Source of the DNA: Panagrolaimus kolymaensis
Lineage: Eukaryota; Nematoda; Chromadorea; Rhabditida; Panagrolaimidae
Length of the DNA stretch: 64,000 nt
Assembly: GCA_028622995.1 (NCBI GenBank)
Contig: JAJQJQ010000008.1
Coordinates: forward strand, 7,031,117 to 7,095,116
Direction of reading: 5' to 3'
Each line of letters opens with the position of its first letter. Position 1 is the stretch's first letter. The translations under genes and the position numbers were made by a program. This document shows, one piece after another, positions 13,207 through 25,223 of the stretch. The notes beneath the pieces are model-generated. The model did not search any database. It was given only the letters and a program-made list of their open reading frames with translations, and was not told the origin of the DNA.

Positions 13207-14028
13207 ATGAAAAGAAGTTCAAATGATAATGAAGAATTTATACAACCAGAAGGTCCAGCTCGTCGTCTTGCAGGAAGTCAACATTTGACGCCAATTTCTC
13301 CTGATATGAAGAATTCTCGTCAACGACTTGGAAATTTGCTAACCGGAATTAGAAAAGGTGATATTGGAATCTTTGGAGAAAATGATGATAAGTAAGTCAA
13401 TAAATTCATAAAATCTTTAATTTTTTACTTTGCTTTTTAGTTTCGATTCTGATCCAAGCTTTTCACGACGTGGACCTGGTCGACCAAAGCGATCAAAACG
13501 GGAAAGAAGTATGTTTTCCTTTTATGCTATCAAATTCTTAATAAACAATTCCATCAATTTTCAGGAATCATATTTGAACTTCGAAACAAAGTGTTTAGTA
13601 TTCGTGATACATATGCTATTGAACCAATTTATCCTTTAATGAGAAAGTGGATATATGGTAAAGATGATGATTTGCCACCAATTTCTGATGTGTTACCTGC
13701 TTCACCTGATGGAAAATCTTTAGCTGGCTCATCATCATATGTTGCTGAAGACAGTCTTGATCTTATGGCCACAAAAGAAATTCATAAAATGCCTGATCCA
13801 CTACCATTACCAGAGGTCGAACTTCCAGCAATGCGTATTTTTGCTTCCGTGACTCACCCACTTCCTCAAGGCTCTGCTGCTAAAGATCTCTTAAATGAAA
13901 ACCTGACTGCTTGGAAAACTTGCCGAAAGCAACATAAGAAGTATATGGAAATGCGAGAAAAGAAATTTGAACCAAGCTTAAAGCTTCTTAAAACTGTTCA
14001 CTATATAACTCAACAAACAAACCAATGA
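13207..14028 (+). CDS. lin-37: LIN-37, DREAM/MuvB core subunit
   Basis: Exons 13207..13391, 13441..13508 and 13565..14028, 238 residues, close to human LIN37 in length. Matches to the family pattern: a basic patch RRGPGRPKRSKRERR; the conserved YPLMRKWIYGKDDDLPP block; a short linear EIHKMPDPLPLPE segment corresponding to the KLPPP element; and a C-terminal helix (AWKTCRKQHKKYMEMREKKF) matching the helix that packs into MuvB. LIN-37 helps DREAM repress cell-cycle and developmental genes. The identification rests on these spaced blocks rather than a large domain. tomm-7 starts 167 bases downstream on the same strand. Confidence 0.8.
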
Positions 14029-14173
14029 TGATCTTGTTTTTATTTTTCATAGTTCTCTTTTTGTATTATTTTGTAATAAACTTTTTTATTTATTATTGTT
14101 TTCTTTTATTTCATTTCATTAGTTATGTCTAATAAATTATCTTTAAAAAAATTCGTTGAACCTTCTTACTCTT

Positions 14174-14183
14174 AGCATTTCAG
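14174..14183 (+). promoter_or_regulatory. Candidate spliced-leader acceptor before tomm-7
   Basis: AGCATTTCAG is a good 3' splice site 13 bases before the tomm-7 ATG, with no exon or donor belonging to this gene upstream. The lin-37 stop is only 145 bases before it. In nematodes this pattern suggests trans-splicing, and here possibly a two-gene operon. Inference from position only. Confidence 0.45.
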
Positions 14184-14195
14184 CGTAGTTCAATT

Positions 14196-14448
14196 ATGGC
14201 ATCTTTTGGATTTGCTGCTCAACCATTCGACGAAAGACCATCAGTTTTCAAAGGACTTTGTTCTAATAGTGCATCTGCTTTACGCGTATTTCTTCAATAT
14301 GGATTTTTGCCTTATGTTATGTATCTTGGTATGCTTTTTCATTTTTAAACTTTCTTTCTATTTTCAAGTTTTAGGCTTCAAACGTGGTGGTCAACATCCT
14401 ACTGGTGAAACATTTGAATTGGGCTTGACCAGCCTTCTCTGGGGTTGA
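14196..14448 (+). CDS. tomm-7: TOMM7, small subunit of the mitochondrial TOM complex
   Basis: Exons 14196..14328 and 14375..14448, 68 residues. A polar N-terminus is followed by one TM helix in the motif LRVFLQYGFLPYVMYLGFKRGG and the end LTSLLWG. This matches the Tom7 signature (a GF.P...YLGFKRG block followed by SLLWG at the very C-terminus). Tom7 modulates assembly of the outer-membrane protein-import pore and stabilises PINK1 in animals. It is a few residues longer than vertebrate TOMM7 because of its N-terminus. Too small for most gene finders, but the C-terminal match is distinctive. Confidence 0.9.
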
Positions 14449-14605
14449 ATTTCTTTTGTTTCATTTTTGTTTTTGAACTTATTATTATGTTTTAAATAAA
14501 TCAATCTCGGTGTTTTCAAATGTGATAAGAAAATATTTACTAGCTTTAACATAAATTGAAAAATGATAACGAAGAAATGCAAAAAATGGTACAATGAACT
14601 CCAAC

Positions 14606-15694
14606 TTACAAAGTAAGAGCATCAAGAGAATTAATTGTTATTTCATCTGGTTGTTGTTGTGATTCAGATTCACGAAGTTCTGAACGAATTCGCATGCAAA
14701 TGTAGCCCAATAAATTACAGCCTTTTCCAACCTTTGTTACGTCTTGGGGTTTAACAAAAGTGCAATTCATCGGGATCTAAATTCTTTATTATTATTATTA
14801 TTTTTAATTAAAAATATTTTAATGACGAACCTTTAAAGTTTTTCCATGATTGGTTTCCAACCAAGCAGAAGCATCGTTTTGTGAACAACCAGATGCAAAA
14901 ATATCATCTTTGTCGTAACTATGAATGAGAAATTTATTACCAGTATCGAGAAGTTGCTTTTTTAGTTTAGGATTACAACAAAATTTTTGTAGTGTTCCAT
15001 TATAAACGGCATGATATCCATTTGTCCATTTCCATTGGGTAATAGCTTTTCTAGGAATTTGTTGATCTCTTAAAATATTGGAAGCAATCTTTTTGCTTTG
15101 TGCTGCATTTTTTGCTTTTTGTATCATTGAAGCATAATTTCCGTTAACAAGACAATAAAGTTTGCAAGCTTCATAATAAGTTTCAACCGTAGGATATTTA
15201 TGGGTAAGTAATTCAAATTGAGCCTATAAAACCCAAGATGATTTTTGAAGGGAATATAAAAAACTTGCTTCGTAAAAAGTGCTCAAATAATGATCCTTTC
15301 CATGGAAGAAAAGGACATCAACTTTATTAATAGTTATTTCTTTGAAAGTCATTTTAGATAATGAAGCCTGAGAAGGTCTCATTGGTTGACCAACCCAATC
15401 ATCAAAATCAACAAAATTTCGAATATCAACATCTTGAGCAAAATCCACATTTGTGGATGGAGGATGCAAGGGTCGTTGAATTTGTGAATAGTTTAAGGGA
15501 TTATTATTATTATTATTTGAACTCCTATAAGTCTAAAAACCCATAGATTTATTTTAAAACGAATACAAAGGTAAAGAATAAACCGTAAAATCATGATTTG
15601 GATATTGTGGGCGCTGCGGATGATTGTTTATTTTTCGCTGTTTACTTCTTTCGATAGCAGCATCTCTTTGACGAATAGTTACCGGTGTTGCCAT
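14606..15694 (-). CDS. NADAR-domain protein (YbiA-like N-glycosidase fold)
   Basis: Exons 15694..15584, 15532..15269, 15223..14831 and 14776..14606 (minus), 312 residues. The N-terminal 125 residues are polar, with an Asn run. The NADAR domain then shows the FYEAQF start, KYPTVETYYEACKL (the family's YP..E.YY.A.K block), KKIASNILRD, LLDTGNKFLIHS, DDIFASG, and the closing GKGCNLLGYICMRIR. NADAR proteins hydrolyse ribosyl or ADP-ribosyl linked intermediates in riboflavin- and nucleic-acid-related reactions; the nematode substrate is unknown. The exon 2/3 junction requires a GC-AG intron (donor GCAAGT at 15268); reading straight through meets a TAG. A GTAAGT-like string overlaps the final TTG TAA, so a further exon cannot be excluded. 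Confidence 0.8.
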
Positions 15695-17151
15695 TACTCC
15701 TCCTTAAAATGATACAATTCAGGGAAAGATAAAATTTACAAATGAAATAAGAAGAATTTCTTGAACGAAGCAATTATTATTTCAATCACCAAAATAAATT
15801 TTTGTGAATAAGTTAGTTTATCAATAAATAAAAAAATTCGCATTGAGAAAATTTATTTTCATCTTCGTCATGGTCATTTATTTATCTTTCTCTTTCAATC
15901 TGTACTCATTCTTGATAATTTGGAGATTAGCAAAAGAATGGCCAAAACTATATTATTTTTGAATTGAATTCCAACAAACTGGTTATCGTTAGTCGAAGTT
16001 TCGATTTCTTAATGTTCTTTTCAGTTTGATTTTTTCTAATATCTTGTTATTGTCGCTTGCCACTGCGTAAATTGAAGGGGATTTAGCTTTCCCTTGTCAT
16101 CTTTGGTATGAATAACTAATAGTTTTTGAATAATAATAATCCTTTGGAAGTTTTTTTCTTACGTTTTTTAATTATTGTTTCTAACTTTTTTATACCAAAG
16201 AATCATACTCCAATTATTTTAGTATTGCCTTTGAATATTGTATGTGTATTTCCACATCCTTTTTCATTATCTCCTATTTATAATCTATTTTTATCCTTTT
16301 GTGGCTTGCTGACTCTCTATGATGCTCATACATACATTAGAATAAAACCAATCGATTTTCTTTCTTTTGATGCTGTTTTTTGTGTGTAGCTTCTTATCAC
16401 AGAGTATTTCCTTCTTTTTTTCTAAGATGGGTTTGCTCTTTTTTGGAAGAAAAGAGTTGGACCAAAAAAATGGCAATATTCCTTTTTTTGTGGTAAAAGG
16501 ACATCATCATGAGGTATTTCTTTTTTTGTTGAAAAGTGCATTGCCTAACATTTCATTTTTCTCCATCCTCTCTCTCTCTTGTTTTTTCTGGCTTAAAAAC
16601 AAACAATTGAAGCAGCGTCCGTTAGCGCGCAAACACAGATGGAAAACAAGGAACTCAAGCCTTGGACTATCTATCAAAAAAATGTGCGCGTTTATAACAA
16701 AATAAAAAAACACGTTACTTTTCCAACATATTTTTTTCTCGTCTCTTTGATATAAACACAACCGATTGATTTGTTTTCACTTATTTTTTTATGTTGTGGA
16801 GAGATACCATTGATGATTCACTAGTTTTTATATACTTTTTAAAGCTAAACTTTAATCGTGATTTTGATAGTCACATTTTTTTTTGCTAAAAGCAAACATT
16901 ACATAAAACGTTTTCTTTTGCTTTTGCATGATTTTTTTTTGCTTGATGATTGTTGAAATAATTCTTTTGTTACCATTCAATCAAAGTTTCAAAAACTTTG
17001 TATGATAAAATTTTGTTTGTGAACGGAGTTGTTTCGTATTTATTGGCTTTCGTGATTTTGTTTTCATTATATATTTTTGCTTAAAGCTCTAATTTTTTCT
17101 TAGATTTCTTTTACTTTCCTGATTCGAATCCTCGATTAAAAACATATCAAA
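15695..17151. other. Intergenic, no supported gene
   Basis: Divergent region between the NADAR gene and the first LITAF gene. Long T-rich runs give several open frames on both strands, but their composition (Phe, Lys, Leu, Ser runs) is that of AT-rich DNA and no splice sites join them. Confidence 0.55.
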
Positions 17152-18262
17152 ATGAGTGATGCTCCTCCAGCCTATGGTGAGTCATCTTTATTTTTTTTTC
17201 TCTCAAAAATGGAATTTGAGATAAACTTTTAAACTTCAAAACGATGATATCATACTATAATGAAGGAGAAAAAACTTTTTTTTTTATCTTGAAGGAAGAT
17301 AAGATATTTTGGTTAAAACCATTACCACAAAAGCACGCACGCGGTACCGTAATCATATCACATATCCAATTTTAAGTTTTTTAAAAATTAATATGCCTAA
17401 ACCACTAAAATCATTTTGTATATCAAAAAAATTAGAAATGCTAACATTATTAATCTAAAAAACCTAAATAAAAGCTTTGAATTAGTATGACGTTTTCCCA
17501 ATAAAAATTTTTTTTCGGGAATTTTTTTCATCGTTTGTTTGTTTTCCACTAAAAAAATTTTTTATTTCGTTAAACAAAAAACCCGCCTTTAAAATGAATC
17601 ACGTTTAATCAATTTTTTTTTCATTCTTTCACAAATTCTCTTTGTGTTGCATTTGTCTGTTTAAAAAAAGATATGTCTGATTTAGATGAAGTTAAACACA
17701 ATCCCATTTATCCTGATGCATCGATTCCACCAATGCAATCACCACAACCACAATATCAACGTAATCACTAATGTTTTTTCTCCCATTTTAAATACATTAT
17801 TCATTTTTTAAAGCTCAAACAGCTAACTTAGGTCATCCATCTCAAAATCCTCAACATCCTCACCCAAATCAATATGATCAACATCAACCCGGTTCAAGAG
17901 TTGTTTATGTTGCGGATACACATCATTTTGGACCAAAACCTGCTGTAAGCTATTTCCTTTACAAACTGACGATAAACTAATTGTTTTCCATTTTTAAGGT
18001 GATGACATGCCCTCATTGTCAGCAACAAATTCAAACTCGAGTTGAATATGCGAGTGGCTTACTTGCATGGCTTATTTGTGGCGGATGTGTTCTTTTTGGG
18101 TAAGCATTTTATTATTGTGTAAGAAGTTATTTTAATTAGCTTTATTTAAGTTGTGTTCTTGGATGCTGTTTGATCCCATTCTGTGTTGATGAATGTAAAG
18201 ATGCTGAACACTATTGCCCATCATGCAGTGCTTTTGTCGGGAATTACAAGAGGATCGGATGA
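17152..18262 (+). CDS. LITAF-domain protein, tandem copy 1
   Basis: Exons 17152..17176, 17671..17760, 17814..17944, 17999..18099 and 18151..18262, 152 residues. A Pro/Gln/His-rich N-terminus with PPAY near the start (a WW- or NEDD4-binding type motif) leads into a LITAF domain: [10 protein letters not shown], a hydrophobic membrane-inserted stretch ([26 protein letters not shown]), then [15 protein letters not shown]. The two CxxC knuckles bind one zinc, and the hydrophobic part anchors the protein monotopically in late-endosome membranes. The acceptor at 17670 is preceded by adenines rather than a T-rich tract, so the start of exon 2 is the weakest junction. First of four copies in the same orientation. 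Confidence 0.9.
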
Positions 18263-18605
18263 TTGTAATCTTTGTTTTTTCTATGTATTTTCCATTGGTT
18301 CTTATTTTTCTCTTTTAAATTATAATATTGAAGCATGACCCTTTTGGATGATGAATAAATATAACCTTTCTAAACTTTGCCTAAAAAACATTCCAAATGA
18401 CGATTGCAATAAATTGCTGAAACATTGTGAATCTACTCCATTTTTGAATTTGCATTTGAAAAAAACAAAACAAGCAAGGATATTCAATGCAAATTTTATA
18501 ATTTTAGTAAGTTTATCTTATTTTGTAGTTTGCGGTTTTGTAAAAAGCTTTATAATAAAAGTTCAATTTGTTTGTAACTGGTTGCTTTGAACTTTGATTA
18601 AAGAA

Positions 18606-19125
18606 ATGGCACATCCACAAAGTCCTCCTCCGAATTATGGTATGCCTTTTTTTGAAATTTTTATTTGCCAACGAGAATGTTTGGTATTCAATGTTATTCA
18701 GCTTTATTATTCCTTTTTTAGATCAAACTGTTAGCAATGATCAAGCTCAAAATGTTCATCCAACAGCTGTACATCCTCCACCTCAAGTAATTCAACCAAT
18801 TTTTATTCAACCTCTTGGATTTCATCCGGCTCATATATATTGTATTACATGCCATAGACAAGTTCAAACTGCTGTAGAATTCAAAGTTGGAAATTATGCA
18901 TTATTGATCTTTGTAGTTTTCGTTTTTGCTGGGTAAGATTTTTATGCTTCCCGATGTTGTTGAAATTTTACTTTGTTTTTGTATACTTTTAGGCTCATTC
19001 TTGGATGCTGTTTGATTCCGCTATGTTGTGATATATTCAAAGATGCTCATCATTACTGTCCTCATTGTCATAACATTTTGGCTATTCGCAAAAGACAATG
19101 GATGTTCGGTGCTTATGATAATTGA
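18606..19125 (+). CDS. LITAF-domain protein, tandem copy 2
   Basis: Exons 18606..18639, 18722..18932 and 18993..19125, 125 residues. The N-terminus is MAHPQSPPPNY, again with a PPxY motif cut by a phase-1 intron at the same place as copy 1. The LITAF domain shows CITCHRQVQT, a hydrophobic stretch, GCCLIPLCCDIFKDAHHYCPHC and a basic tail that ends differently from the other copies (RKRQWMF). The first knuckle is CITC rather than CPHC. The intron inside the hydrophobic stretch (after FAG) matches the other copies, which supports origin by duplication. Confidence 0.88.
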
Positions 19126-19378
19126 AAAATCTGTTTTATTTTTTGAAAATTATGTTTGATGAACAAATAAATACATATATGTGTAAGCATTTATTTCGTC
19201 TCTTTTTTCACCTAAGGAACAAGCGAATGTGATAACAATGCTGCTGACGCTTGCTGCTATCAGGCCTCAATGGAAAAGGCACACCTAAATTGAAAAATAT
19301 AATATCAATTCAATGTAACTTTTGAATCATTTATTGAAGAAAAAAGAAGAAAAGTGTGTTGGCTTTTAAAAAATAAAA

Positions 19379-20003
<625 letters not shown>

Positions 20004-20596
20004 AATCTTGTGATTTGTCAATTAATTGTCCAAGATTGTAAAAAAAACTAACAAAACATGATTAAATCTCCTTTAAATAAGCACGGTTTATAATTTGCTT
20101 CGAGTACTGCAGCTTTTGATAAAAATAACTGAAATTGTTTTCTCTATTTGTCATATTTTCCAACACTGTTACTTTTTCATTTTTTTCTTCTAAATTAATT
20201 TAAACTTTAACCCAAATATTAACTTTTGTGCCTTTAAAAACTTTTTTTCACAAGCTGTAAAAGAAATAAATTTAGCCATGGACATTTTCACATTTCACTT
20301 TTTTTTCTTTTTCAAAGCTGTGTATGTATTTCTTTAATACCAGCTATAATAAAATTGTTACTTGGTTACACCTTTAACTTCTTTCCATATTACAATTTCT
20401 TAAAAAGTATAAATTTAAAATTAAAAGCCAGGTGAAATACTTGTGGGCGTTTCTCATTTGAAGGCTTTCCAACTTTTCCACCTATTAAAAATGTTATATC
20501 GAAAGAAAAAAACGTCAGAAACACATTATTTAAACTTACTTTATACTTTCTTGAGATTAAGTAACTCCACATTTTTTGCTCCCATCAAAACAAAAC
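20004..20596. other. Intergenic within the LITAF array
   Basis: About 590 bases between copies 3 and 4, longer than the other spacers and AT-rich. No decayed LITAF copy could be seen on reading it. Confidence 0.5.
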
Positions 20597-21093
20597 ATGG
20601 AGTATGATAAGGAAGGTGGTGGTGGCCCCGTTCCTGTAAATGTTCCTCCACCACCGGTGTATACAGCGAATAATATTATGGTGCCACCAACAGCTTTGGG
20701 CCCATATTCCATGTCAATCCGATGCCCTCATTGTTATTCAACAACCTTTTCACAAGTTACTTATAGTAGCGGACTTGCAACCTATCTTTTAAGTGGTGGA
20801 TGTTGCCTGCTTGGGTTCGTTCGTGTTGTCGAATTAAAAAGAGTGAAAAATTAAAATTAATTTTAGAGGTGCTCTTGGATGCTTTCTTATTCCATTTTGT
20901 CTTGATTCGGCTAAAGATGTTCATCATTGTAAGTCATATTTGAAGTTCTAAATTGGCTATTCTATGTTCATTCTTGAAGGCCTTAAAGACTTTTGGACTT
21001 TTGAAAGATATCACAAGCTTTTAACTAATAAACAAATTTTCAGTTTGTCCACACTGCAAAAATTTTATAGGGGCTTATAAGCGCATTGGATGA
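20597..21093 (+). CDS. LITAF-domain protein, tandem copy 4
   Basis: Exons 20597..20814, 20867..20928 and 21044..21093, 109 residues. The N-terminus is Gly/Pro-rich without the PPxY exon of copies 1 and 2. The domain reads CPHCYSTTFSQVTYSSG, hydrophobic segment, GGALGCFLIPFCLDSAKDVHHFCPHC, ending GAYKRIG like copy 1. An additional intron splits the second knuckle region between HH and FCPHC, seen in no other copy. Exon 2 could start two bases later at an AGAG, but only the chosen site keeps the frame. Confidence 0.88.
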
Positions 21094-21152
21094 TGGAAGC
21101 CTCGATAACAAAAAATAAACTATTTATTATTTTCAAAATTCAACCCTTCTTT

Positions 21153-22150
21153 CTACGATTCCAATAATTCCTGTTTAATTACTTTTTCTACCGTTTCCGC
21201 TAACTTTTCTGTAGCTGATTTGGATGATGATGTGTCATTTTCTTCTAAATGTGGCATTTCCAATATTGGTTTTTCATTTTCAGCTGCTTCATTTGCTGCA
21301 GCTTTCATTAATGTTTCCATTTTAACCGGTGTTAATTCTCTATGAACTCGATTTAAATGACTTCGAAATCTGTAAAAATTATAAATTTGAGATAAAAAAC
21401 AAATTTTAAAACAAGAATGTACATACTTTATTTTGGAATCATAACATTGAAAGCATCCAGAAATAGGGCATTGAAATGGATGAGTTTTACGTTTATGAAC
21501 CATCATATGAAGAGTTAAAAGGCAGCGATTATCAAATAATTCGCCACATTTTTGACAAATTTGCTTTTTTGATGGTCGTGGATAAGGTGATTGCCGCTTA
21601 ACACGTTTGTTTCCTCCGTTTATTGTAGATGAAGAAATGGTAATTGAAAGATCTTGAGGTGATTCTATTGGAGATTTTGAAGGCGAAGGTGAATTTGATT
21701 TTGTTGGAAGTGATAAATCAAGCGAAATAGGTTCAGGCGAAGCACTTTTTGAAATTGAAGGTTCAGAAAATCGTGGAGGAAGAGTAGTTGTTTGTTGAGG
21801 CGTTGAAGATTCAATTTCCTTTGAATTTAATTCAATAGAACTTCCAACAGATCCATCAGCAAAAAAGTTGAGAAAATCTGTTCGACTTCCATCAACATTA
21901 AAAGCAGGGCGAATGACACAAACGGTGGCTCTGGGAACAACTTTTTTGAGACGTTGTAAACTATGATAATCGAGAACCAAAGGGCTTTCACGATGGCTAG
22001 CATTTATATGAGCAATCAAACTAGAATTTTAAAACATTCTTTTTTCAAAAATTAAAAGTAAAACACTAACCTCCAAAGTGATTCAACAAATAAACTCGGA
22101 CATATGGGACAAGCCAGAGCTTCATGAAACTGTTGAGTTTCGAGGCCCAT
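21153..22150 (-). CDS. C2H2 zinc-finger protein
   Basis: Exons 22150..22071, 22020..21427 and 21369..21153 (minus), 296 residues. An N-terminal finger-like CPICPSLF..H..SH is cut by the first intron. The middle is Ser/Pro-rich with SPSPSKSP repeats and a basic KRVKRQSPYPRPSKK patch that could be a nuclear signal. Two C2H2 fingers follow: CQKCGELF..LHMMVH, and CPISGC..RSHLNRVH with a 4-residue Cys spacing. The C-terminus is acidic and helical. Likely a nuclear DNA- or RNA-binding regulator; no orthologue is recognised. Confidence 0.8.
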
Positions 22151-22706
22151 TCTTTTTCACAAACAATAAATAAAATAAAAGCTTCTGAAAAAAAGCGAAT
22201 TTATTTTACACATATCGATCAAATAAATTTTTCTTTTTCATATGGAAATCATTTTAATTTATAAAAAACTTTTTTAAATACAGAAAAGACTATCAAAAGC
22301 AAAAAATGAATAAGGAAGACAGTCTTCAAAAAAGCATTTTTTTTCAAAACAAAATTTTTTATGAATACGACTTTCAAGCGTCACTTTTCTCTCTCTCATC
22401 TTCATTTTCATCGTCATTTTTTGTGGTTGTGGTTCTTTACATTTTTTATTTCTTTCCTTTCTCTCAAAATGCAAATCACCTTCAATGAAGGCTCAAATTT
22501 GCATAATAGCAGAAAAATGGGCGTCGACCAGCTTTGCATTTATTTATTTCTTCCCTCTTCTCTTTTTTTTTGTGAACGAAGAACGCAAAAAAGGTTCATC
22601 CTCATTTGCATTTGCTTCGGGCAAATTTTTTTTGACGATGCTTAAAAATAATAAAACCAAAGAAATATGTATCGAAATATATAAATATTTATTTGGACAT
22701 TTTTTA
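22151..22706. other. Intergenic, no supported gene
   Basis: AT-rich spacer between two minus-strand genes. Open frames on both strands are T/A-run artefacts without splice extension. Confidence 0.55.
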
Positions 22707-23837
22707 CTACAATGATAAAATTTGATGCATAAAATTTTTAATTACGTCAAGATCAAGAGGTTCTTGCCATTGACCTTTTTGTTTAAAAAATGATCCAACA
22801 ATGAAACCATCAGCTTCACGAAAATCTTTTGCATTTTCAAGTGTTATTCCGCTTCCAATAAACACTGGCAATGATGAATGTTTTCTTACTTCTGAAAATA
22901 ATAAGTTTGAATTTGAGTCTATCATTTCGATAATTCAATATTTTTCATATCAAAATAATAAACAGCGAAAAAATTTTATTATCGATCGAATTTAAAAAAA
23001 TTTCAAACTTTAAGTTAAATATTTTTTAAATGCAGCTGAAAAGCTTTGATGGATCTCTGCGCATGGTTACCGTAATAATGTACTTCTTATTAAGCTACAC
23101 ACAAACAGCATTGAAAAAACAAATTTATTTGAAATTAACCTTTAATATCATGAACATTTGCAGCTTGTCCTGTGGCATTTCCCGTTAAAATAACGCCATC
23201 TGCGAGAAAAAATTCTGCTGCATGCGCAACTTCACCAACACTAACGTCGGCAGTAATTGCATGAGAGCTATAAAAAATGAAAACTAAACAAGTTTTTATT
23301 AGGGTTTTTAAAATGAACAAACGAATGCTTCTTTTTAATATCTGTGATAACAGCAACGGATTCTGCGCCAATATTTTTTCGAAACCTCATCAATTCTGCA
23401 GCATTACCTTGCATAATTCCTTCATCAGCGACATGAGCAAAAACAAAACATTCAGCTCGAATGAAATCCAATTCAGCTGCAAATGCAACGGATAAAGCTT
23501 GACAATTTGCACCCGCAAGAATTTGAATTCCCATTAATGATGGCTTTTTTGAAGTTTGAAAGATGTTCTTAGCTGAAATGGAAAATCTTGTCATAGCTGC
23601 AACTGTTTCAGATCCAACATCTTTTGACATGGCATATGGAAGATCGTGCATATTTTCAAGAATTACTCCATCCACTCCAGATTGCTTGTAAATTTCAGCT
23701 TCATGTTTTACATGTTCATCTATGGCATTGAGAGATAGGGTTGATTTTGGAGTTCCAGGAAGAGCCGGAACATGAATCATTCCAAATATTAGAGGCCTTT
23801 TAGAAGTTGAAATGGCTTTTATAAACCTGCTTGACAT
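22707..23837 (-). CDS. BtpA-family TIM-barrel protein
   Basis: Exons 23837..23323, 23267..23140 and 22891..22707 (minus), 275 residues, the usual family length. Seen in order: PLIFGMIHVPALPGTP, GVDGVILENMHDLPY, MGIQILAGAN, DFIRAECFVFAHVADEG, a HAITADVSVGEVA segment, DGVILTGNATGQ, SLPVFIGSGITLENA and DGFIVGSFFK. These are the phosphate-binding and strand motifs of the BtpA family, named for a cyanobacterial photosystem I biogenesis factor and also present in archaea and nematodes. The role in animals is unknown. The family is largely bacterial, so the nematode gene may trace to old transfer, but three introns-compatible exons show it is a resident gene. Confidence 0.88.
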
Positions 23838-24129
23838 CTCTTAAATAATAAAAGTCATTTTGTAAATTTAGGTAAATGTTTATGTTACTATTGGTACATA
23901 AAAAAAGTCATGAGTAAACTATCTTATAAAATTCTCTAACACCATTCAAAATTTTTTGATGTCATAAATTTCATTTCGCTCGCTAAATATTAAAAGTTTA
24001 ATAAAAACCATCACAATCCTTTAAATATCACATAAAATTTCACCATTTATAACAAATTAGAAAAATACATACAGATAAATTTTACAACTTTCATACAAAA
24101 CCAACGACAAAAGAATCAAAACAAACCAA

Positions 24130-24933
24130 TCAAGGATATTCTGGATCTTCTGAATCGCTGGTATCAGGAGTGGAGCTTTCATCTGAAACTTCGTCTTCCA
24201 TTTCATAATCCTTTTGTTTCTTTGGTTTTTCATTAATAAGGGGATTCTTTGTTATTTGACCTCCAGCACCATTAACAGTAATGCTAATGGGAATCATGCT
24301 GCGATTTGCTTGACAAATAGGGCCACACATTCGAGATGAACACTTTTGACAAGGTGGAAAGCAACCATCGCATTCTCGAGTCAAGCAATCACACATTCTA
24401 ATTGGTTCAGAAAAATCCGGATGAATAAATTGCCCTTTAGCATCATAGTGGGGTTTAATCTTCTTTTGAGCCGCTTTCTTTTCAACAACTTCACGTCTCT
24501 TGCCTCTTTCAGAAATTCCAATATCAGCAAATGCTTTTCCTGGTTTACTAAATGAAAGTTGTTCATAAGTTCTTTGAATTTTAGCCAGTCTTGCTAAAAA
24601 ACAACTTTCAAAAAATATATATAAGAGGGTTGGAGAAATAACCCTACCTTCTTCATCATCATTCTTAGATTTTCCACCTGTTCCTTTTCGAGCACTTTGT
24701 ACTCTAAAAGTTGAGTTTTCAATTATTGGTTCTTCACTTGGTGATCGACTGTCGAGTTCCATCGAAATTTCTATAGGATGTTCACTTGTTGCATCACTAT
24801 TTGATTCCATTGGGGTATTGGTATCTCTTAAATCATCTTGAAATACGTTATTAAGCTCTATGGTATTCATAATAAAAGATTCAAGAGACATTTGGGGCGA
24901 AGGTTCAATTGATGGCTCTTTAAAATCATCCAT
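24130..24933 (-). CDS. arle-14: ARL14EP / ARLE-14-type protein
   Basis: Exons 24933..24648 and 24593..24130 (minus), 249 residues. The N-terminus is acidic and Ser-rich. The C-terminal half has the ARF7EP_C domain: KPHYDAKGQFIHPDFSEPIRMCDCLTRECDGCFPPCQKC followed by RMCGPICQANR, with nine cysteines in the characteristic CDCL..C.GC..PC..C..CG..C array. Human ARL14EP binds an ARF-like GTPase; the C. elegans homologue is reported with the H3K9 methyltransferase MET-2. The 54-base intron keeps the frame open if retained (18 extra residues). The tail is acidic with SDSED. The symbol is a family-level assignment. Confidence 0.82.
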   Translation of the reverse strand: MDDFKEPSIEPSPQMSLESFIMNTIELNNVFQDDLRDTNTPMESNSDATSEHPIEISMELDSRSPSEEPIIENSTFRVQSARKGTGGKSKNDDEEGRVISPTLLYIFFESCFLARLAKIQRTYEQLSFSKPGKAFADIGISERGKRREVVEKKAAQKKIKPHYDAKGQFIHPDFSEPIRMCDCLTRECDGCFPPCQKCSSRMCGPICQANRSMIPISITVNGAGGQITKNPLINEKPKKQKDYEMEDEVSDESSTPDTSDSEDPEYP

Positions 24934-25223
24934 TTAATATTTACTGTTTCACCAAGCTTTGGTAAAGGAAAAGTTTCATGAAAAGCGATTTTCATAAATA
25001 TTTAAAGCCATAGCAATGCTGGCAAATAAGGCACAATGCCCATTGCATTCAATATTGTTAAATTTGAAACCAAGTTTCAATAAACCCTGCATAATTAAAT
25101 CAAATCGTTGTTATATCATACACAAAAATACAAGGTAATTTATATTTATATCTAGCACATACAAGATAAAAATAATACAAGAATAACAAATTTACAAGAG
25201 GTTAGTATAAAAAAAATAGGGAG

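Noticed and set aside
18348..18590. 80-codon open frame between LITAF copies 1 and 2
   Set aside because: No family match, AT-driven composition, lies in the copy 1 3' region.
22707..23837. Recent bacterial transfer of the BtpA gene
   Set aside because: It has nematode introns, host base composition and neighbours, and the family is known in other nematodes; at most an ancient event.
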